Of a stretch of DNA of 57,037 bases, positions 8,897 to 18,209 are shown piece by piece (positions within the stretch are counted from its first letter, which is position 1; each line of letters opens with the position of its first letter). The notes below the pieces were generated by a model that saw only the letters and a program-made list of their open reading frames with translations, did no database searches and had not been told where the DNA came from. The position numbers were made by a program, and so were the translations under genes. Location of the stretch: positions 1 to 57,037 of IMG/VR virus record IMGVR_UViG_3300027801_000026; one strand, 5' to 3'. The stretch comes from a virus.

Positions 8897-10207
8897 TTAA
8901 CTAACCGTAAATGTTAAAGTTGCAGAGTATGCACTTACCAAACCATTTGTTGAATATTGTCTTACTCTTGCATATCGTGTACCCGTTCCTATATCAAAAG
9001 TACCACTATCTGTTGTTGTTACAACTGAAGTTGCTGACCATAGTGTTTGACTAACTAATGTTGATGAGAAATCTGAATTATTATCTATCTGTACATCATA
9101 TACATCATTTGTACCATCTCCTGACCAAGAAAGTGTAAGAGTACCATTCGTCCAAGCTAATGAAGTTGGTACAGCACCTGCAGTTTCATCAGTATGTGAA
9201 TTACCACCTTTATTGTGAGTTATATATCCATTAACTAAATAAGTATCATTTGTTTCAACATCAATAGATACTATCTCTGATGTTTGATTTATAATATCAA
9301 TAGATATTACATCAATTTCAGTAATAACACCAGAAACTTCTTTAATTAATTTATCGTTTGTAGTAATGTTAAACATTTCTTTGAATCTATATTCTCCATC
9401 ATTACCATCTTTAACTAACATTGGGTGTTCTGCAGTTGCAGTTATTTCACCATCATTAATATCATAATGTCTACCTGAAAAAGAATATACTAAATTTACA
9501 ACTTCCACATCTTGTGCAGTTGTTGTTAATGAATCGGTTGACCAATCTAAGAAACCACTTTCTTCAGTTCCTAATCCTCCAATTGAAAATCCTCTCAATA
9601 CATCTCCTTCTTCTAAATCACCAACTTCTACAATAGTACCATCTGATAATGTTACAGGTGAATCTATTGTTAAACATAATGCGGTTGAGTTACCATCATA
9701 TGAATCTACAGCATAAACAGTTTTTGTTCTAGCTGAATTGTAATTTGTGGCATGATCATTAAAACCATCTGCAAAAGTTCCACTAAGTGTATGTGATTGT
9801 GCACCTAATAAAGTTGTTTGGTCACTTGCTCCTTGTGGATTTACTCCACCAACTGTAATTACAGCGGATACATCTTGATTTGCAGCAATACTTAAAAAAC
9901 CAGCAGTAGATGCTGAAGAGTTGTAAGTAGGAGTAACTGACCATGTGAAATTTTGATATCTAGATGAAATTGATCCAAACTTAGAACCAGCTACGGTAAA
10001 ACCAAGTGTATAAGTTTCATTTGTAGCTTCAACTGCATAAGTATATCCATCAATTGAACCAACGGTATCGATTCCATAATCATCTAATTTTACAATAGTT
10101 CCTGCTGAACTATTTATTGCGTTTAATGATACATTTGCACCTTGTGTAATACCGGTTGCTCCTGCTAAATTATTTAAACTAAGTGTATCTCCTGAGACTC
10201 TTGCCAT
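8897..10207 (-). CDS. Virion-type protein with embedded Hint (intein-like) domain
   Basis: 436 aa in three parts. Residues 1-177 are a beta-rich Ser/Thr/Gly region. Residues 178-332 are a Hint domain. Residues 333-436 look like a fibronectin-III-type beta domain (SLAWTNGTLTLSWSGDGTNDVYDVQI). The Hint core shows Cys178 at the start of CLTIDSPVTL, block-B TxxH as T258-A-E-H261, and the C-terminal block TYLVNGYITHN with His331-Asn332. The next residue is Lys rather than Cys/Ser/Thr. That resembles bacterial intein-like domains, which cleave or splice without a +1 nucleophile. It sits between a glycosyltransferase gene and the sheath block, so a self-processed tail or decoration protein is likely. 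There is no homing endonuclease insert. Confidence 0.8.
   Translation of the reverse strand: MARVSGDTLSLNNLAGATGITQGANVSLNAINSSAGTIVKLDDYGIDTVGSIDGYTYAVEATNETYTLGFTVAGSKFGSISSRYQNFTWSVTPTYNSSASTAGFLSIAANQDVSAVITVGGVNPQGASDQTTLLGAQSHTLSGTFADGFNDHATNYNSARTKTVYAVDSYDGNSTALCLTIDSPVTLSDGTIVEVGDLEEGDVLRGFSIGGLGTEESGFLDWSTDSLTTTAQDVEVVNLVYSFSGRHYDINDGEITATAEHPMLVKDGNDGEYRFKEMFNITTNDKLIKEVSGVITEIDVISIDIINQTSEIVSIDVETNDTYLVNGYITHNKGGNSHTDETAGAVPTSLAWTNGTLTLSWSGDGTNDVYDVQIDNNSDFSSTLVSQTLWSATSVVTTTDSGTFDIGTGTRYARVRQYSTNGLVSAYSATLTFTVS
9212..9676 (-). other. Hint domain segment (Cys178 to Asn332)
   Basis: The segment starts at the TGT codon 9676-9674 and ends at the AAT codon 9214-9212. It has first-residue Cys, TxxH block B and terminal His-Asn, so all residues for N-terminal acyl shift and Asn cyclisation are present. 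The downstream nucleophile is replaced by Lys-Gly-Gly. Confidence 0.8.
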
Positions 10208-10219
10208 TGTATATCTTTC

Positions 10220-11218
10220 CTATATATTATAAATATAAACTAATTCGGTTATCCACCCATCCTTATCTGTGAAATTTTCTTTCATAAATGATTTTAAAGA
10301 TAAAAACCATTGATTTTTTTCTTCGTAAGGAGTATTGATTAACTGAGTATAAATATCACTAAATTCTTTTTTAGATGAAGCTCTGTAAGGATATTTAAAA
10401 TCTTTACACCAAGTTTTGTGTAAAATTGGTAATTTACCATAATCTACTGCCTCAAATATACCATATCCAAATGGTTCATTATTAAAACATGAATGAGATA
10501 TACCCCAATCCATATTATAGAATACATCTCTATATTCGGATTTATAATGATACATTTTCATTTTACGAGTATCCATTTTTAATCCATTTTTCCAAAGAGT
10601 ATTAAACTCACTTGAATTAGTAAATACATATGATGGTAACCCATCCAAGTAACGAGGATTCTTTCTACCCTCGGTTCTTGCTGCAAATCCTATTCTCTTA
10701 GAATCAGTTAATGGTAAGTTTTGTTTAAATTCGTAAAAATTAGGTATATTTTTATTTTTTATCAATATATCAAATAAACCGACCCATATAGAATGAGTTG
10801 ATATATCATTTATTTCAGTTTCCCACTTTGAATCCATATATGGGTGTTGTACAAATGAACTATCATTTCCCATTGATGATTTTAATATATGATCTACTGA
10901 ATTATGTAATATGTTTGAATGTATTTTGTGTTTGTTCTCTTCTATTACCTTCATTGGAGTATAATGTCCATGTAATATGTTGATTCTTCTTGCACCATTA
11001 CACAATTCTTCAAATTTATCAATATCATCACCGTGCCAATGGGCTTCTATTGGAAATTCGTAATCTTCATGTCCTTTTGGTTTGTTTCTATGTAAAAGAA
11101 GTATAGGTTTTACATCTAATTTGGGTGCAATTAACTCTAACCATAAATTTACCCAAGTATCAGTACCAGCATTTACCCAAGGTCCTCCACCAGTAGTATA
11201 ATATACATCATACATCAT
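10220..11218 (-). CDS. Glycosyltransferase, GT4-like (GT-B fold)
   Basis: 332 aa, without signal peptide or membrane segment. The C-terminal half carries NNEPFGYGIFEAVDYGKLPIL, matching the E-P-F-G-x4-EA-x3-G-x-P donor-binding signature of GT4-type glycosyltransferases. Upstream there is a HGHY motif (NILHGHYTPMKV) and a KRIGFAARTEGRKNPRYLDGL strand-loop typical of the start of the second Rossmann domain. It is encoded between fibre-like genes and the Hint protein, so it may glycosylate virion proteins or modify receptor sugars. The 3' end contains the promoter box for the Hint gene. The AT-rich codon use matches its neighbours. Confidence 0.75.
   Translation of the reverse strand: MMYDVYYTTGGGPWVNAGTDTWVNLWLELIAPKLDVKPILLLHRNKPKGHEDYEFPIEAHWHGDDIDKFEELCNGARRINILHGHYTPMKVIEENKHKIHSNILHNSVDHILKSSMGNDSSFVQHPYMDSKWETEINDISTHSIWVGLFDILIKNKNIPNFYEFKQNLPLTDSKRIGFAARTEGRKNPRYLDGLPSYVFTNSSEFNTLWKNGLKMDTRKMKMYHYKSEYRDVFYNMDWGISHSCFNNEPFGYGIFEAVDYGKLPILHKTWCKDFKYPYRASSKKEFSDIYTQLINTPYEEKNQWFLSLKSFMKENFTDKDGWITELVYIYNI
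10228..10236 (-). promoter_or_regulatory. Candidate late promoter box inside the glycosyltransferase 3' end
   Basis: Exact ATATTTATA on the coding strand, encoding the last residues of the glycosyltransferase (YIYNI) and lying 21 nt before the Hint gene ATG at 10207. Confidence 0.5.
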
Positions 11219-11221
11219 AAA

Positions 11222-12589
11222 TTACTTTTTAATAATTACTTTTCCTGCAAAAGTTGTAGAAAATACAACAGTTACTTGATTTACTGAGTTTGTTGTTATT
11301 GAATTTGGTATTTCTTGTTGAGATGTAACTGTATTCCAACATTGTACTATTGGATATTGTTCGTTTAGATTATGAGATATTACATAAGAAGTTGCACCAG
11401 TTATAGTTTGTTTATATGTGGTTAAATCTGTTACTTGAGATGATCCACTTATAATTCCACTTGGAACATCTGTAAAATTATCATAATCTAAGTAATATAT
11501 TCCATCTTCACCATCTAATAGATTTGCATCAGATGCAGTTCCTTGTACAACGTGTCCACCCTTAGCTACAACGATTCTTCCACTTTCAGTACTTGCAAAT
11601 GTTACGGTTACTGTATTTGTATTGGTTGTTATGATTGAACTTGGTAAAAAGTAACTATCGTTATCATCATATACACTAACTATTACATTTTTTGTACCAA
11701 AGTTGTGAGTTACTGCTTTAGAAGTTGCATTAGTAAACGTATCTGTTACGGTTGCAACTTGGTCTACTGATAATCCTGTTAAACTACTACCATCTCCTTG
11801 AAACGAACCACTAAATGAACCACTAACGGTCATACTACTTAAAGTACTACCATTTATTTGTCCTGAACCACTTATTACAGAATCTCCTAATTTTGATAAA
11901 AATGTTGATGTTAATTGTGAAGAACCAGATACAATACTTGTTCCACCAGTTATTTGAGCTAATGTTATTGAATTACCAAGTGGAGTTGATATACCAGCAA
12001 TGGTTATTGTAGAATTAGTAAGTGAAGCGTTAGCTAAATTTTCAATGGTATTATTATCACCATCAATTGATTTGTTTGTGAGAGTTTGTGTACTACTTAA
12101 ATCTACTATTGCTATTTCAGAACCACTTATACCGGCCGTCCATACATCGTTTGTAGAATTCCATAGTAATGAACCACTTACGGTAGAACTACCAGTTGCG
12201 TCCTTTATATAGATACCACCTGTTGTGGATGAACCACCATAGTTAAGTTCTATGATATTATCACCTATATTAAGTGATGTGGTGTCAATAGTTGTTGTAG
12301 TACCCTCTACTGAGAGGTCACCTGATATTATTACGTTGTTTGAAAATGTTTTGTTACCTGCAATGGTTTCATTGCCAGTTAGGTTAACGTATCTAGAGTC
12401 ATATGATGAAGTAAAAAAGTCAAAAGAATCTTGTGTTGCTAGTTCAAGAATAGATGGTGTACCACTATCCTTTTCAAAATACAACTTTCCATCATACGTA
12501 TTAATGGCCAATTCACCGAGAGCGATGTTGGATGTTGTTGGTACTCTACCTGGTACCGATGTTCTTTTAAGTTTAACTACCTGGGCCAT
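11222..12589 (-). CDS. Tail-fibre-like protein with KLKR N-terminal domain
   Basis: 455 aa. The N-terminus MAQVVKLKRTSVPGRVPTT then NIALGELAINTYDGKLYF is a short attachment-like domain, shared with the 217-aa protein at 17540-18193. Next come beta-helical or collagen-like Ser/Thr/Gly repeats with SGSFSGSFQGDGSSLTG. Two copies of an HN-type module follow (VTHNFGTKNVIVSVYDDND near residue 300 and ISHNLNEQYPIVQCW near residue 405). The C-terminus AGKVIIKK ends in a strand with no S74 chaperone. Role: receptor-binding or structural fibre, inferred from composition and from the row of similar genes upstream. It abuts the glycosyltransferase gene (3 nt). Confidence 0.75.
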   Translation of the reverse strand: MAQVVKLKRTSVPGRVPTTSNIALGELAINTYDGKLYFEKDSGTPSILELATQDSFDFFTSSYDSRYVNLTGNETIAGNKTFSNNVIISGDLSVEGTTTTIDTTSLNIGDNIIELNYGGSSTTGGIYIKDATGSSTVSGSLLWNSTNDVWTAGISGSEIAIVDLSSTQTLTNKSIDGDNNTIENLANASLTNSTITIAGISTPLGNSITLAQITGGTSIVSGSSQLTSTFLSKLGDSVISGSGQINGSTLSSMTVSGSFSGSFQGDGSSLTGLSVDQVATVTDTFTNATSKAVTHNFGTKNVIVSVYDDNDSYFLPSSIITTNTNTVTVTFASTESGRIVVAKGGHVVQGTASDANLLDGEDGIYYLDYDNFTDVPSGIISGSSQVTDLTTYKQTITGATSYVISHNLNEQYPIVQCWNTVTSQQEIPNSITTNSVNQVTVVFSTTFAGKVIIKK

Positions 12590-12738
12590 ATATATGACAA
12601 TCTTTTTCTAATTAATAAAATTACAATACTTCTCACAGAATACATGACCTTTATATAAAGATATATATGTATTTTACAAGTTTATTATCAAATTTCCTAA
12701 CTATACTGAATAACCTTATATAAGATTAACCGATATTG
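12590..12738 (-). promoter_or_regulatory. 149-bp intergenic leader with two palindromes
   Basis: No ORF is supported here. It holds a perfect palindrome CTTTATATAAAG at 12649-12660 and CTTATATAAG at 12715-12724. The coding strand near the first reads ATCTTTATA, one base from the promoter 9-mer, about 63 nt before the fibre gene start. It could contain a promoter or a dimeric-protein operator. No T-tailed hairpin was seen. Confidence 0.4.
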
Positions 12739-15700
12739 TTAAGATATTTTACTTTTCAATTCCTCTATTTGTATTTGTTGTTCTTTAATAGCTTCTATAA
12801 GTAATCCAGTAAGTTTGGCGTAATCTACACCCTTAAATCCATTATCTCTATCAATTACCAACTGAGGAAGTACTTTTTCTACATCTTGTGCAATTACACC
12901 AACATTTGGTAATGTTTGTTGTAATATATCAGCGTTTGAATTCCAATCCCAAGTTACACCTTTTAATTGTTGTACTTTTTCTATTGGGTTTGAAATTAAT
13001 TCAATGTTATCTTTTAATCTTTCATCTGAAGATGCATATGCTACAATATCTCCACCTACGTTCAATGCTCCACTTATACCAACTCCACCAGTCACTATAA
13101 CTGCTCCGGTTGTTTTAGTTGTAGAAGCGGTTGTGTTAGAGAATGTTTTAGCTCCACTTAATGTTTGTGTTCCACTTAAGTGTGCCGTATTTGTTGATAA
13201 GTATGCATCTGCGATAACACTACCTTGCCATACACCACTTGAAATTGTTCCAACTTCTGTGATATCTAAAGCATTTATATCAGCTTTTGTTTGGTCAGCA
13301 GTTGCAGAAGTTTCAATACCATCTAATTTAGTATTATCGGCTGAAGTAAAGTTTATCTGTGTTAATCCACCATCTCCTACTGAATATGTAGTGTTGGTAT
13401 TAGTAGTATATGAAGGTAAACCAAATGAACCATCGTGTTTTAGGAAATGTCCTGCAGTTCCTGCTGATGGAACGAAATTACTATTTCCAGTTCCAACAAG
13501 AGTTCTTATTTGAGCTGCTGTTTGGTCAGCGGTTGCTGATGCTTCAATAGCATCTAATTTAGATTTTAGAGTAGTTGTAAAGTTTTGTTGTGTTAAACCA
13601 CCCGCACCAACAGTAGCTAATTGAGAAGTTAATGCAACTGTTCCTGTTGTATCTGGTAATGTTATTGTTCTATCAGCTGTTACACTTCCTGCAAGTAATG
13701 TTACTTCATATGCATCTGCCGCGTTTCCTTCAAATATCACACCGTTACTTGTTGATACAGTTGCTACATTATTTGTAGTTGTTGTACCGGTTACGGTTAT
13801 ACTACCAGGGAATGTGATTGTATCAGATGAATCACCGATTGTAGCGGCACCACCTAAAGAAGCGTTTAATGCAGATTTAACATCGGCCGTTGTTGTAGTA
13901 TTTGTGTTGGCCGTCATATCATCTGCAACTAAATCAATAGTTCCATCTCCATCTACATATGTAGCAGATATTCTTGTTTCGGTGTTTCCACTAAACATAG
14001 CACCTACTATATCTTGTACTGCTTCAGTTGATAACTGAGTATTTGTATCCGTATTAGTAGTATATGAAGGTAAACCAAATGAACCATCGTGTTTTAAGAA
14101 ATGTCCTACTGTTCCAGCTACTGGTACGAAATTACTATTTCCAGTTCCTACTAAACTTCTTATTTCAGCTGCTGATTGGTCAGCGGTTGCTGAGGTTTCA
14201 ATTCCACTTAATTTAGTGTTTAAAGCTGAAGTGAAGTTAACATCCGATTGTGTTGCTACTACGAAATCAATATCACCAGTTGTATCTTGATAAGTTACAG
14301 TTATTCCTGTCTCAGTTCCACCTAACATTCCACCAACGAAATCTTCAACTTGTTCTTGTGATAGTTGAGTGTTTGTATCCGTATTAGTAGTGTATGAAGG
14401 TAAACCAAAAGTACCATCGTGTTTTAGGAAATGTCCTACTGTACCAGCTACCGGTACAAAGTTACTATTTCCAGTTCCTACTAAAGTTCTTATTTCAGCT
14501 GCTGATTGGTCAGCCGTTGCTGATGCTTCAATAGCATCTAATTTAGATTTTAGAGTAGTTGTAAAGTTTTGTTGTGTTAAACCACCCGCACCAACTGAGT
14601 ACGTTGTGTTTGTATCCGTAGAAGCAATTGTACCTCCAGCAGAAATAGTAACATTTGTACCAGCGGTTAAAGCAGCAACTACATTAGTTGAATCCGTTAC
14701 ATCTGCTGATGCTTCGATTGCATTTAGTTTTGAATGGTCAGCATCTGTAAATGTATTTGAATCTGTACCAGCTTCAACGGCTGCTACAATTTCTGCATTT
14801 GATTGATCTGCCGTAGCACTTGCTTCAATTGCATTTAGTTTTGAATGGTCAGCATCTGTAAAGTCATTGGTAGTTAATCCACCATCACCAACTGAATATG
14901 TTGTATTGGTATTGGTAGTATATGAAGGTATTCCGAATGTTCCGTCATGTTTTAAGAAATGTCCTGCTGTTCCTGCTGATGGAACGAAATTACTATTTCC
15001 AGTTCCTACTAAAGTTCTAATCTCTGCTGCTGTTTGGTCAGCCGTTGCAGAAGTTTCAATACCATCTAATTTAGTATTATCTGCCGATGTAAAGTTAATT
15101 TGAGTTAATCCCCCATCACCAACAGTAGCTAATTGAGAAGTTAATGCAACTGTTCCTGTTGTATCTGGTAATGTATAAACTCTATCAGCAGTTAATCCAC
15201 CGGCCTTTAATGTTCCTTCGAAATCATCAGCAACTGTTCCTTCAAATATAATTCCATTAGAAGTACTAAGTGTTTCAATGTTTTCTGTTGTTGTTGTTCC
15301 AGTTACTACTAAATTACCAGCAACTGTAATTGTATCAGATGAATCACCGAATGTTGCAGTTCCACCTAAAGAAGCGTTTAATGCAGATTTAACATTTGCT
15401 GTATCCGTTACATCTGCTGATGCTTCGATTGCATCTAATTTAGATTTTAGAGTAGTTGTAAAGTTTTGTTGTGTTAAACCACCAGCTCCTACTGAGTACG
15501 TTGTATTTGTATCCGTATAATTTCCACTATGTAAATTAGTAGCACCTTGGTCTGTTGTCCAATCAATATGTTCGTTTCCTACAAAACCAGTTGTACTATC
15601 ATGTGTTATTTGTACTGAACCACTAACAGTTCCACCAGGTAATGAAGTTAATACATTTGCTGCATCTGTTACATCTGCTGATGCTTCAATAGCATCTAAT

Positions 15701-17490
15701 TTCGATTTTAGAGTAGTTGTAAAGTTTTGTTGTGTTAAACCACCCGCACCAACTGAATAAGTCGTGTTTGTATCCGTAGAAGCAATTGTACCTCCAGCAG
15801 AAATAGTAACATTTGTACCAGCGGTTAAAGCAGCAACTACATTAGTTGAATCCGTTACGTCTGCTGATGCTTCGATTGCATCTAATTTAGTATTATCGGC
15901 TGATGTAAAGTTAATTTGTGATAACTCTCCATCTTGAATAGAATATGTTGTATTCGTATTTGTTGTATAAGAAGGTAAACCAAATGTACCATCGTGTTTT
16001 AAGAAATGTCCTGCTGTTCCTCCAGCAATTCCTAAATTTGTTCTTGCAGTTCCAGCATTTGATAAATCAGATAAGTTACTTGCTTTTGCTAATTTTGTTC
16101 CTACTGTTGTTGTTAATGCAACTACATCAGAATCTCCGTTTGCAATACTTGCAGAAATTTCTAATAATGTATCATAAGCTGCAGGTGCTCCACCTAGTAA
16201 ATCAGATACTTCTCTTTGTACATAAGCAGTTGTTGCTATTTTAGTAGAGTTATCATTATCAGCTTGTGTTGGTGCAACTGGATTACCAGTTAATGTTGGT
16301 GAAGCTAAATTAGCTTTTAAATCCAATGCAGTTTGACCAGCAGTTGAAACTGGTTTTAAAGCATCTGTTGTATTATCTACATTACCTAATCCAATATCAC
16401 CCTTTGTTAATTCTCTTGTTGCAACAGTTCCGTTTGCATCTGTTACAAGTCCACTCGTGTTCGTTGTTATATTAATATCTAAATCTGATATTATAGTTGC
16501 CCCTGTCAATGCAGTTGTATCGATATCTACAGCATCACCAGCTAAGTTAGTTGGTAAGGTATAATTTACTGTTCCTGCAGCATCAACTCCGATTGTAGTT
16601 CTAACACCACCAGCAGTTGTATCATCTAAAATAGTTTGTGCGAATGTTGAAGCAACTTGGTCTGAACCTGATACTACTCCTGCTGGAAGAGAAGTTAATA
16701 CATTTGCTGCATCTGTTACATCGGCACCTGCTTCAACTCCTGTGGTTGCACCAACTGTTAAACTTGCTGCTGTTCCACTAATATTTGTACCAACTAATGC
16801 TGATGGTGTTCCTAAAGCTGGTGTTACCAATGTTGGTGAACTTGATAATACTACATTTCCTGTTCCTGTTTTAGTTGTTACTCCTGTTCCACCTTGATTA
16901 ACAGCTATCGTAGTTCCTTGCCAAGTACCAGTTCCAATTGTTCCAACTGATGTAATTTGTGTTTGAGCTGCATCTACACTTAAACTGTGAGTTGTACCTT
17001 CACCACTTGTTGCGGCGGTTGAAGTTATTCCAGTTCCACCAGTAATTGTTCCTACATAATCACCAGTTGTGTCGGTTGTTAATACTACTGAATTTGCTTG
17101 TATGGTTGCAACTCCCCCAGCTGCTATTACTACATCTCCACTTATATTTCCAAATACACTATCTTCTAAATTAGAAAAAGTTACTTTCTTTTCTGTTCCA
17201 GCATCACTTATAACTAAATTATCTCCTTGTGCAATCGTAGCTCCACCAAGAGAAGATAGTGCATCTATATTAATTGCCGATACTCCAGTTAAACTTGAAC
17301 CATCTCCTACAAATGAACCAGTAAATGATCCAGAATAATTTACCGCTGGTTGAATAGATTGGTCAACTCCACTTGAATTTAAGGTTTTTGTTTCAAGAGT
17401 ACCGTTTTCTACGGTTAAGCTTATTAAATTTCCATTCTCATCAGATGGAAATTGAAGTGAGCCTGAAATTTTGGGGTTATGTATAATCAT
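12739..17490 (-). CDS. Long tail fibre with C-terminal S74 chaperone
   Basis: 1583 aa. The N-terminus MIIHNPKISGSLQFPSDENG is followed by about 1450 residues of Thr/Ala/Asp/Gly-rich repeats. The unit GGLTQQNFTTTLKSKLDAIEAS recurs four times (the related QINFTSADNTKLDxIExSA more often), and GHFLKHDGxFGLPSYTTNT five or more times. The last ~110 residues (about 12739-13060) are a peptidase-S74 intramolecular chaperone with the SDERLKDNIELI start, GVTWDWN, GVIAQDVEKVLPQLV and a final heptad helix (IEAIKEQQIQIEELKSKI). S74 domains trimerise fibres and usually cut themselves off before the Ser of SDxRxK. The repeats suggest a long trimeric shaft. This is among the largest proteins in the window. 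Confidence 0.85.
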   Translation of the reverse strand: MIIHNPKISGSLQFPSDENGNLISLTVENGTLETKTLNSSGVDQSIQPAVNYSGSFTGSFVGDGSSLTGVSAINIDALSSLGGATIAQGDNLVISDAGTEKKVTFSNLEDSVFGNISGDVVIAAGGVATIQANSVVLTTDTTGDYVGTITGGTGITSTAATSGEGTTHSLSVDAAQTQITSVGTIGTGTWQGTTIAVNQGGTGVTTKTGTGNVVLSSSPTLVTPALGTPSALVGTNISGTAASLTVGATTGVEAGADVTDAANVLTSLPAGVVSGSDQVASTFAQTILDDTTAGGVRTTIGVDAAGTVNYTLPTNLAGDAVDIDTTALTGATIISDLDINITTNTSGLVTDANGTVATRELTKGDIGLGNVDNTTDALKPVSTAGQTALDLKANLASPTLTGNPVAPTQADNDNSTKIATTAYVQREVSDLLGGAPAAYDTLLEISASIANGDSDVVALTTTVGTKLAKASNLSDLSNAGTARTNLGIAGGTAGHFLKHDGTFGLPSYTTNTNTTYSIQDGELSQINFTSADNTKLDAIEASADVTDSTNVVAALTAGTNVTISAGGTIASTDTNTTYSVGAGGLTQQNFTTTLKSKLDAIEASADVTDAANVLTSLPGGTVSGSVQITHDSTTGFVGNEHIDWTTDQGATNLHSGNYTDTNTTYSVGAGGLTQQNFTTTLKSKLDAIEASADVTDTANVKSALNASLGGTATFGDSSDTITVAGNLVVTGTTTTENIETLSTSNGIIFEGTVADDFEGTLKAGGLTADRVYTLPDTTGTVALTSQLATVGDGGLTQINFTSADNTKLDGIETSATADQTAAEIRTLVGTGNSNFVPSAGTAGHFLKHDGTFGIPSYTTNTNTTYSVGDGGLTTNDFTDADHSKLNAIEASATADQSNAEIVAAVEAGTDSNTFTDADHSKLNAIEASADVTDSTNVVAALTAGTNVTISAGGTIASTDTNTTYSVGAGGLTQQNFTTTLKSKLDAIEASATADQSAAEIRTLVGTGNSNFVPVAGTVGHFLKHDGTFGLPSYTTNTDTNTQLSQEQVEDFVGGMLGGTETGITVTYQDTTGDIDFVVATQSDVNFTSALNTKLSGIETSATADQSAAEIRSLVGTGNSNFVPVAGTVGHFLKHDGSFGLPSYTTNTDTNTQLSTEAVQDIVGAMFSGNTETRISATYVDGDGTIDLVADDMTANTNTTTTADVKSALNASLGGAATIGDSSDTITFPGSITVTGTTTTNNVATVSTSNGVIFEGNAADAYEVTLLAGSVTADRTITLPDTTGTVALTSQLATVGAGGLTQQNFTTTLKSKLDAIEASATADQTAAQIRTLVGTGNSNFVPSAGTAGHFLKHDGSFGLPSYTTNTNTTYSVGDGGLTQINFTSADNTKLDGIETSATADQTKADINALDITEVGTISSGVWQGSVIADAYLSTNTAHLSGTQTLSGAKTFSNTTASTTKTTGAVIVTGGVGISGALNVGGDIVAYASSDERLKDNIELISNPIEKVQQLKGVTWDWNSNADILQQTLPNVGVIAQDVEKVLPQLVIDRDNGFKGVDYAKLTGLLIEAIKEQQIQIEELKSKIS
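13411..16010 (-). repeat. Near-identical DNA repeats inside the 1583-aa fibre gene
   Basis: Two repeat families can be followed by eye. A ~75-bp unit encoding LTQQNFTTTLKSKLDAIEAS occurs near 13537, 14521, 15418 and 15676. A ~55-bp unit encoding GHFLKHDGTFGLPSYT occurs near 13411, 14061, 14386, 14920 and 15970. Copies differ by only a few, mostly synonymous, changes. They are direct repeats in one reading frame, so unequal recombination would add or remove in-frame shaft modules. Confidence 0.8.
14732..14796 (-). repeat. 65-bp stretch identical to one in another fibre gene
   Basis: Positions 14732-14796 are identical by eye to 23859-23923 in the 968-aa gene, about 9 kb away. Flanking bases diverge quickly. 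It encodes part of EIVAAVEAGTDSNTFTDADH. Recent gene conversion or recombination between the two fibre genes is the simplest explanation. Confidence 0.75.
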
Positions 17491-17520
17491 CTTTTTTTTA
17501 TTCCTATTTTATTTACTTAT

Positions 17521-17529
17521 TATAAATAT
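17521..17529 (-). promoter_or_regulatory. Candidate late promoter box for the 1583-aa fibre gene
   Basis: Exact ATATTTATA on the coding strand, 31 nt before the ATG at 17490. Confidence 0.5.
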
Positions 17530-17539
17530 GTTTTTTTAA

Positions 17540-18193
17540 TTAAAAAGTTTCTCCATCAACAGTTCCTATAACAGTAGCTGCAGCTGTTCCAGTTACATCT
17601 CCACTTAAGGATACTTGAGCCGAACCACTAAATACTGCTCTGTCATTAATTGAGTTTAAAACTGTTGCACTAAGTCCTGCAATATTTTCAACATCTACCG
17701 AACCACTAACTATCTGACCACCTCTTGCAACAACCGCGTATCCACTTTGTATAGTTGGAAAAGTTGCTCTTACATTATCATCATCAATTATCTGTAATGT
17801 TGCAGGAATCATTTGAAAATCATTTGCATCATATACTTGAACAATTGCATTTGGAGTAGATAAGTTATGTTCTACACTCCATGTATCAGCATTTGTAAAA
17901 GATTGTTTTACAGTTGCATTTTGAGATACTGAAATACCTGTTAAAGCAGAACCATCACCTTGAAAAGCTGAAGCTGAAACTATACCTACTATACTTACTG
18001 AACCACTTAGAGTACCTTCATGATCAAGTGTAACAATTTCTTTAATATTATCACCCTCACCAGCAGAACCACTTTTACGAAGGAAAACTTTTCCATCGTG
18101 AACGTTCATTGCTAACTCACCAATTGATAAATCAGATGTAGTTGGTTTATTACCAGCAGCAATATTTCTTTTTAATTTAATTATTTGAGCCAT
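17540..18193 (-). CDS. Short fibre-like protein with KLKR N-terminal domain
   Basis: 217 aa. The N-terminus MAQIIKLKRNIAAGNKPTT then LSIGELAMNVHDGKVFLRK is paralogous to that of the 455-aa fibre protein. The middle module (WSVEHNLSTPNAIVQVYDAND, GYAVVARGGQIVSGS) matches the HN-type module of the same protein. The C-terminus is a short SGDVTGTAAATVIGTVDG segment without chaperone. It may be an adaptor carrying only the attachment domain and one beta module. It lies 17 nt downstream of the 1450-aa fibre gene, probably in the same transcript. Function is inferred from similarity to its neighbours only. Confidence 0.7.
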   Translation of the reverse strand: MAQIIKLKRNIAAGNKPTTSDLSIGELAMNVHDGKVFLRKSGSAGEGDNIKEIVTLDHEGTLSGSVSIVGIVSASAFQGDGSALTGISVSQNATVKQSFTNADTWSVEHNLSTPNAIVQVYDANDFQMIPATLQIIDDDNVRATFPTIQSGYAVVARGGQIVSGSVDVENIAGLSATVLNSINDRAVFSGSAQVSLSGDVTGTAAATVIGTVDGETF

Positions 18194-18209
18194 AGTTGTG
18201 TATCCTATA

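Noticed and set aside
8884-8901. GTTAAAT / ATTTAAC hairpin at the Hint gene stop as a terminator
   Set aside because: Only 7 A/T-rich pairs followed by a broken T tract. Too weak to list.
8897-10207. Full-length intein with homing endonuclease
   Set aside because: The Hint segment is only about 155 residues with no LAGLIDADG or HNH insert, and the +1 residue is Lys, so it is better described as intein-like.
13411-16010. Regularly spaced repeats in fibre genes as a CRISPR array
   Set aside because: The repeats are in frame inside a long ORF, variable in length and spacing, and encode shaft modules. There is no palindromic repeat, leader or cas gene.
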